64,000 nucleotides of DNA from Paraburkholderia ginsengisoli NBRC 100965. Its GTDB lineage: Bacteria > Pseudomonadota > Gammaproteobacteria > Burkholderiales > Burkholderiaceae. The stretch covers positions 81,163-145,162 of the forward strand of contig NZ_BBJF01000023.1 of assembly GCF_000739735.1 (NCBI RefSeq), in the 5' to 3' direction. Numbering within the stretch: the stretch's first letter is position 1; each line of letters opens with the position of its first letter. Below, piece after piece: positions 59,498 through 64,000 of the stretch. Made by a program: the position numbers and the translations under genes. The notes under the pieces were generated by a model, which searched no databases, was not told where the DNA came from, and saw only the letters and a program-made list of their open reading frames with translations.

Positions 59498-60304
59498 TTA
59501 TTCTCCAGTCTTCCCGTCGCCGCCGGCACCGCCAGCACGACGGGGAGCGCCACGGCGTGCACCTGCCGGGCCACCACCTTCACCATCGCGACGCGGACGG
59601 CGATCGCCACCCGGACGTGCGTTGCGGCGCGGACGCTTTTCTTCGGCGACTTCTTCAACCACCGGTGCGTCGTTGCGGCCGAGCGTATCGCCCTTGTAGA
59701 CCCACACCTTCACGCCGATGATGCCGTACGTCGTCTTCGCTTCCGAAGTTGCGTAGTCGATATCAGCACGCAGCGTATGAAGCGGCACGCGACCTTCGCG
59801 ATACCATTCCGTACGAGCGATTTCGATACCGTTCAGACGACCCGCGCTCATGATCTTGATACCTTGAGCACCCAGACGCATTGCGTTTTGCATCGCGCGC
59901 TTCATCGCGCGGCGGAACATGATCCGGCGCTCGAGCTGCTGCGTGATCGAATCAGCGATCAGTTGCGCATCGGTTTCCGGCTTGCGGATTTCTTCGATGT
60001 TGACGTGAACCGGAACGCCCATGCGCTTTTGCAGCTCGGACTTCAGCAGTTCAATGTCTTCACCCTTCTTACCGATCACGACACCCGGACGCGAGCTGAA
60101 AATCGTGATGCGTGCGTTCTTTGCAGGACGCTCGATGACAACGCGGCCGACGGACGCGTTCTTCAGCTTCTTCTTCAGGTATTCACGAACACCGATGTCT
60201 TCCTGCAACATCGCCGCGAAATTGTTGTTGTTCGCGTACCAACGCGACGCCCAATTGCGGCTGACGGCCAAACGGAAGCCAGTCGGATGAATTTTCTGTC
60301 CCAT
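59498..60304 (-). CDS. rpsC: 30S ribosomal protein S3
   Basis: A 268-residue S3. The KH domain contains VVIGKKGEDIELLKSELQKRMG; the C-terminal tail is an Arg/Gly-rich extension longer than the E. coli form, as in other Burkholderiales. It is at the mRNA entry channel. Confidence 0.97.
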   Translation of the reverse strand: MGQKIHPTGFRLAVSRNWASRWYANNNNFAAMLQEDIGVREYLKKKLKNASVGRVVIERPAKNARITIFSSRPGVVIGKKGEDIELLKSELQKRMGVPVHVNIEEIRKPETDAQLIADSITQQLERRIMFRRAMKRAMQNAMRLGAQGIKIMSAGRLNGIEIARTEWYREGRVPLHTLRADIDYATSEAKTTYGIIGVKVWVYKGDTLGRNDAPVVEEVAEEKRPRRNARPGGDRRPRRDGEGGGPAGARRGAPRRAGGAGGDGKTGE

Positions 60305-60315
60305 CGTATGACCCC

Positions 60316-60645
60316 TTAATTCCCGACCGTCACAGTGATGTGACAGGATTGCTTCTCGATGCGGTTACCACGGCCTTTAGCGCGCGCGGTGAAACGCTTG
60401 AGCGATGCAGCCTTGTCGATGTAGATGCTCGTGATCTTGAGCTCATCGATATCGGCGCCTTCGTTATGCTCCGCATTCGCGATCGCCGACAGCACGACCT
60501 TTTTCACGATTCCCGCAGCCTTCTTCGGCGAGAACGTCAGAACGTTCAGCGCCTTGTCGACCGGCAAACCGCGGATCTGGTCAGCCACAAGGCGCGTTTT
60601 CTGCGCCGAGATGCGGGCACCGCGATGAATTGCTTTCACTTCCAT
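60316..60645 (-). CDS. rplV: 50S ribosomal protein L22
   Basis: A 109-residue L22: MEVKAIHRGARISAQKTRLVADQIRG, and the long tunnel hairpin KRFTARAKGRGNRI. It lines the exit tunnel constriction. The start at 60645 was preferred to the adjacent ATG at 60648. Confidence 0.97.
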   Translation of the reverse strand: MEVKAIHRGARISAQKTRLVADQIRGLPVDKALNVLTFSPKKAAGIVKKVVLSAIANAEHNEGADIDELKITSIYIDKAASLKRFTARAKGRGNRIEKQSCHITVTVGN

Positions 60646-60655
60646 CATGAGCCCC

Positions 60656-60931
60656 TTATTTCTTAGCCTTCTTGTCGGCTGCGTGACCCTTGAACGTACG
60701 GGTCAATGCAAACTCGCCAAGCTTGTGGCCGACCATGTTTTCCGAGATGTACACCGGAACGTGTTGACGGCCGTTGTGAACGGCGATCGTCAGACCGATG
60801 AAATCCGGGAGGATCGTCGAGCGACGCGACCAGGTTTTGATCGGCTTCTTATCCCGCGAAGCTGCTGCCGCCTCAACTTTCTTCAGCAAATGGGCGTCGC
60901 AGAACGGACCTTTTTTTACAGAACGTGCCAT
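60656..60931 (-). CDS. rpsS: 30S ribosomal protein S19
   Basis: A 91-residue S19: [20 protein letters not shown] and [28 protein letters not shown] are diagnostic. It is in the 30S head with S13. Confidence 0.98.
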
Positions 60932-60941
60932 TGCCTACTCC

Positions 60942-61769
60942 TTAACGCTTGTGACGGCGCTGGACGATCATGCTCGTCGTGCGCTTGTTGCTGCGGGTGC
61001 GATAACCCTTAGCAGGCGTGCCCCACGGGCTCACCGGATCGCGACCTGCAGCCGTCTTGCCTTCACCACCACCGTGCGGGTGATCGACCGGGTTCATTGC
61101 AACGCCACGCACCGTCGGGCGGATACCGCGCCAGCGGTTCGCGCCAGCCTTACCGATTTGACGGAGGCTATGCTCTTCGTTGCCAACTTCACCAATCGTC
61201 GCGCGGCACTCAACGTGAACGCGGCGGATTTCACCCGAGCGCAGGCGGACCTGTGCGTAGATGCCTTCACGAGCCAGCAGCATCGCCGAAGTGCCAGCCG
61301 AACGCGCCATTTGCGCGCCCTTGCCCGGCAACATTTCGATGCAGTGGATCGTCGTACCGACCGGAATGTTGCGGATCGGCAGCGTGTTACCTGCGCGGAT
61401 CGGCGCTTCCGAACCCGACATCAGTTGCTGACCGACGGTAACGCCCTTCGGTGCAATGATGTAACGACGCTCGCCGTCTGCGTACAGAACCAGCGCGATG
61501 TTCGCGCTGCGGTTCGGGTCGTACTCGAGACGTTCCACCTTCGCTGCGATACCGTCCTTGTTACGACGGAAATCGACGACACGGTAGTGATGCTTGTGAC
61601 CACCACCCTTATGACGCGTGGTGATGTGACCGTTGTTGTTACGGCCGGCGGTCGAGGATTGCGAATCGAGCAGCGGTGCGTACGGCTTGCCCTTATGCAG
61701 TTCCTTGTTGACCACCTTGACCATCGCGCGGCGACCCGGCGAAGTCGGCTTAACTTTAACGATTGCCAT
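60942..61769 (-). CDS. rplB: 50S ribosomal protein L2
   Basis: A 275-residue L2, exactly the usual length. The RNA-binding core and the conserved GVAMNPVDHPHGGGEGK loop near the peptidyl transferase centre, with its essential histidine, are intact. Confidence 0.98.
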   Translation of the reverse strand: MAIVKVKPTSPGRRAMVKVVNKELHKGKPYAPLLDSQSSTAGRNNNGHITTRHKGGGHKHHYRVVDFRRNKDGIAAKVERLEYDPNRSANIALVLYADGERRYIIAPKGVTVGQQLMSGSEAPIRAGNTLPIRNIPVGTTIHCIEMLPGKGAQMARSAGTSAMLLAREGIYAQVRLRSGEIRRVHVECRATIGEVGNEEHSLRQIGKAGANRWRGIRPTVRGVAMNPVDHPHGGGEGKTAAGRDPVSPWGTPAKGYRTRSNKRTTSMIVQRRHKR

Positions 61770-61771
61770 GA

Positions 61772-62086
61772 TTACTTGGCCTCCGCTTCAAAGTTGATTT
61801 CCTGGCCGGGCTTCAGGCAGACGTACGCCTTCTTCACGTCCTTGCGCTTGCCCATGAAGCGGCCAAAGCGCTTGGCTTTGCCCTTCGAGACCAGCACGTT
61901 GACGGAATTGACTTCCACCTTGAACAGCAGCTCGACTGCAGCTTTCACTTCCTGCTTCGTGGCATCGGGCGCGACTTCGAACACAACCTGCTCGTTCTTG
62001 TCGGCCACCAGCGTCGCCTTTTCGGAGATCACCGGCGCGAGCAGGACCTGCATCAAACGATGATCGTTCTTGCGAATCTCGCTCAT
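61772..62086 (-). CDS. rplW: 50S ribosomal protein L23
   Basis: A 104-residue L23: LMQVLLAPVISEKATLVADKNEQVVFEVA and the loop SKGKAKRFGRFMGKRKDVKKAYVCL. It forms the docking site for trigger factor and SRP at the tunnel exit. It overlaps rplD by four bases. Confidence 0.97.
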   Translation of the reverse strand: MSEIRKNDHRLMQVLLAPVISEKATLVADKNEQVVFEVAPDATKQEVKAAVELLFKVEVNSVNVLVSKGKAKRFGRFMGKRKDVKKAYVCLKPGQEINFEAEAK

Positions 62087-62703
62087 GACAGCAACTCCTC
62101 GATCTGGGCGACCGCAGCCTTCGTGATCAGGATCTTCTTGAAGTAGATCAGCGACAGCGGGTCGGCGTAACGCGGCTCGACAACTGCCACATGGGCGAGG
62201 TTGCGCGACGCGAGGTACAGGTTTTCGTCAACCGTGTCGGTAATCACCAGCACGGAATCGAGACCCATCGCCTTGAATTTTTCGGCCAGCAGCTTCGTCT
62301 TCGGCGCTTCGAGCGTCAGCTCGTCGACCACCGAGATGCGGCCTTCGCGGGCCAGCTGCGAGAAGATCGAGCAGAGACCTGCGCGATGCATCTTCTTGTT
62401 GACCTTGTGCGAAAAGTTTTCTTCCGGCGAATTCGGGAAGATCCGGCCACCGCCGCGCCACAACGGGCTCGACGACATACCGGCACGGGCGCGGCCCGTA
62501 CCCTTCTGGCGCCACGGCTTCTTGGTTGTGTGCTTGACTTGCTCACGATCCTTCTGCGCGCGGTTGCCGCTACGGGCATTCGCTTGATACGCCACCACTA
62601 CCTGGTGAATCAGGGCTTCGTTGTAATCGCGGCCGAACACGACGTCCGACGCGCTAACGCCTGCACCTTCCTGACCATTGGCATTCAGGAGCTTAAGTTC
62701 CAT
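62083..62703 (-). CDS. rplD: 50S ribosomal protein L4
   Basis: A 206-residue L4. The extended tunnel loop (KKPWRQKGTGRARAGMSSSPLWRGGG) is intact. In E. coli L4 also represses the S10 operon by attenuation in its leader; whether that occurs here is unknown. Its ATG overlaps the rplC stop by one base. Confidence 0.97.
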   Translation of the reverse strand: MELKLLNANGQEGAGVSASDVVFGRDYNEALIHQVVVAYQANARSGNRAQKDREQVKHTTKKPWRQKGTGRARAGMSSSPLWRGGGRIFPNSPEENFSHKVNKKMHRAGLCSIFSQLAREGRISVVDELTLEAPKTKLLAEKFKAMGLDSVLVITDTVDENLYLASRNLAHVAVVEPRYADPLSLIYFKKILITKAAVAQIEELLS

Positions 62704-63362
62704 TATTTCGCTCCTTTCACGGCACGCGTCTTCACGGCCGGCGTAACGAATACCTTGCCACCCTTCGCACCCGGAACGGCGCCCTTGACCAGCAACAGCT
62801 TGCGGTCAGCGTCGATACGAGCGATTTCGAGGTTTTGCACCGTTACCGTGTCGTCACCCATGTGACCGGTCATGCGCTTACCCGGGAAAACACGACCCGG
62901 GTCCTGCGCCATACCGATCGAACCCGGCACGTTGTGCGAGCGCGAGTTACCATGCGATGCACGGCCGGATGCGAAGTTGTAACGCTTGATGGTACCGGCG
63001 TAGCCCTTACCGATCGACACGCCTTGCACGTCGACCTTCTGGCCTACTTCGAACAGGTCGGGACCGACCACGGTGCCGTTCGACAACTCGGCAGCCTTGG
63101 CAGCATCGATCTGGAATTCTTTGAGGATTTCACCGGCTTGAACACCGGCTTTGGCGAGATGACCGGCCAACGGCTTCGTCACGCGCGATGCACGGCGCGT
63201 ACCGAATGCAACCTGCACGGCCGTGTAGCCGTCGGTTTCAACAGTCTTGATCTGCGTCACGCGGTTGTCGGACACGTCCAGCACGGTAACGGGAATCGAA
63301 TCCCCTTCTGCCGTGAAGATACGGGTCATGCCAACCTTGCGACCTACGAGTCCAAGGCTCAT
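62703..63362 (-). CDS. rplC: 50S ribosomal protein L3
   Basis: A 219-residue L3: MSLGLVGRKVGMTRIFTAEG at the start and FASGRASHGNSRSHNVPGSIGMAQDPGRVFPGKRMTG, whose glutamine is methylated by PrmB in E. coli. The start at 63362 drops four residues (MEKT). It is separated from rpsJ by about 200 bases that hold a consensus-like promoter. Confidence 0.97.
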   Translation of the reverse strand: MSLGLVGRKVGMTRIFTAEGDSIPVTVLDVSDNRVTQIKTVETDGYTAVQVAFGTRRASRVTKPLAGHLAKAGVQAGEILKEFQIDAAKAAELSNGTVVGPDLFEVGQKVDVQGVSIGKGYAGTIKRYNFASGRASHGNSRSHNVPGSIGMAQDPGRVFPGKRMTGHMGDDTVTVQNLEIARIDADRKLLLVKGAVPGAKGGKVFVTPAVKTRAVKGAK

Positions 63363-63484
63363 CGTTTTCTCCATTCCCGACTGCGATTGGTCGGGGCTAA
63401 TTTACAAAATGCCGGTGCCGTTTCGGGCGTGAAATCACGCTGCAGCACACCGACTTTTTTGCGCAAATGCGCGAAAAGCCTTGC

Positions 63485-63513
63485 ATTATAGCGAGGCTTT
63501 TCGTTTTCCGCAA
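63485..63513 (-). promoter_or_regulatory. Strong promoter between rpsJ and rplC
   Basis: TTGCGG (63513-63508) and a perfect TATAAT (63490-63485) are separated by 17 bases. The -10 lies in the loop of an imperfect hairpin (AAAAGCCTCGC with GCAAGGCTTTT, 63475-63500), which may also cause partial termination after rpsJ. Confidence 0.75.
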
Positions 63514-63563
63514 GCAATCAATGACTTAGCGCTGCCCGGCAAGCCGGACAAGCTCTGGAAGCC

Positions 63564-63875
63564 TTATTGCAGCTTGATTTCAACGTCCACGCCAGCCGGC
63601 AGATCGAGCTTCATCAGTGCGTCAACGGTCTTGTCCGTCGGATCGACGATGTCCATCAGGCGTTGGTGCGTACGGATTTCGAGCTGATCGCGCGAGGTCT
63701 TGTTGACGTGCGGCGAACGCAGGATGTCGAAGCGTTGAATGCGGGTCGGCAGGGGCACCGGACCACGAACGATTGCGCCAGTCCGCTTAGCCGTGTCAAC
63801 GATTTCAGCTGCCGATTGATCGATCAGGCGATAGTCGAAAGCCTTCAGGCGAATGCGGATTTTCTGGTTCTGCAT
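63564..63875 (-). CDS. rpsJ: 30S ribosomal protein S10
   Basis: A 103-residue S10: MQNQKIRIRLKAFDYRLIDQSAAEIVDTAKRTGA and RFDILRSPHVNKTSRDQ, with the loop that reaches into the 30S head. It also forms NusE in antitermination complexes. It probably follows tuf outside the window, and is separated from rplC by its own promoter region. Confidence 0.98.
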   Translation of the reverse strand: MQNQKIRIRLKAFDYRLIDQSAAEIVDTAKRTGAIVRGPVPLPTRIQRFDILRSPHVNKTSRDQLEIRTHQRLMDIVDPTDKTVDALMKLDLPAGVDVEIKLQ

Positions 63876-63931
63876 GACAATTCCTTTGAAAGAGCGAGGC
63901 GGTATTGCGCCGCCGATAGTAAAAGAACGTA

Positions 63932-63966
63932 GAGCCGGGAGCCCGCTTGGGGCCGGCGCCCGGCTC
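63932..63966. repeat. GC-rich inverted repeat upstream of rpsJ
   Basis: GAGCCGGG (63932-63939) pairs with CCCGGCTC (63959-63966), with further internal pairing. It could be the terminator or a processing site of the upstream transcript (expected to be tuf); a T-run is weak (TTCTTTT further on). Confidence 0.5.
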
Positions 63967-64000
63967 CGGGCACCACTTACTGCAAATTCAATCCGCGATT

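Overview
The window is about 64 kb of GC-rich chromosome that reads as a core region of a Burkholderia/Paraburkholderia-type betaproteobacterium. That placement is inferred from gene order and protein character: thiOSGE, gltBD next to ompW, dgt-aroB-aroK-pilQ(OP)NM-mrcA, msrPQ, ccsB-resB-cytochrome c4, engB-hemB, dsbD-cutA, and a complete alpha/spc/S10 ribosomal block. No database search was possible. No tRNA, rRNA, CRISPR array, prophage or complete insertion sequence was seen.

Layout. (1) 1-2.9 kb, minus strand: thiazole branch of thiamine synthesis (thiO-thiS-thiG-thiE, thiE cut by the window edge) behind a TPP riboswitch, with two small ORFs whose ends overlap thiO. (2) 3.3-7.2 kb, plus: an SbmA/YddA-like ABC exporter, an SDR protein lacking the usual YxxxK tyrosine, and two exported proteins of unknown function. 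(3) 7.3-12.5 kb: two paralogous OmpR-type regulators, one with an EnvZ-like kinase, flanking a minus-strand group with an orphan FlgH-like lipoprotein and three uncharacterised genes. (4) 12.6-16.6 kb: a Tat-exported protein-tyrosine-phosphatase-like protein whose P-loop cysteine is serine, an MFS symporter, and D-amino-acid dehydrogenase. (5) 16.7-25.7 kb: gltBD, a RAYT-family transposase homologue without its catalytic residues, an OmpW porin and a DUF883 protein. (6) 25.8-36 kb: dgt, aroB, aroK and a five-protein-equivalent type IV pilus/DNA-uptake operon in four genes (pilO and pilP fused), divergent from mrcA (PBP1A). (7) 36-49 kb: cyaY, lptM, lysA, msrPQ, cytochrome c maturation (ccsB, resB), cytochrome c4, engB, hemB, dsbD, cutA. 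(8) 49-64 kb, all minus: rplQ-rpoA-rpsD-rpsK-rpsM-rpmJ-infA-secY-rplO-rpmD-rpsE-rplR-rplF-rpsH-rpsN-rplE-rplX-rplN, then rpsQ-rpmC-rplP-rpsC-rplV-rpsS-rplB-rplW-rplD-rplC and rpsJ.

Functional themes are envelope biology (pili, peptidoglycan, LptM, OmpW, MsrPQ, DsbD, cytochrome c maturation), nitrogen assimilation, and translation. The least ordinary material is the FlgH-like/two-regulator module at 7.3-12.5 kb, the degenerate RAYT in front of gltB, the Cys-to-Ser phosphatase, the Cys-rich small ORF coupled to thiO, and regulatory breaks inside the ribosomal operons. Functions are assigned by recognising family motifs in the translations; start codons were chosen from Shine-Dalgarno sequences, overlaps and usual protein lengths.
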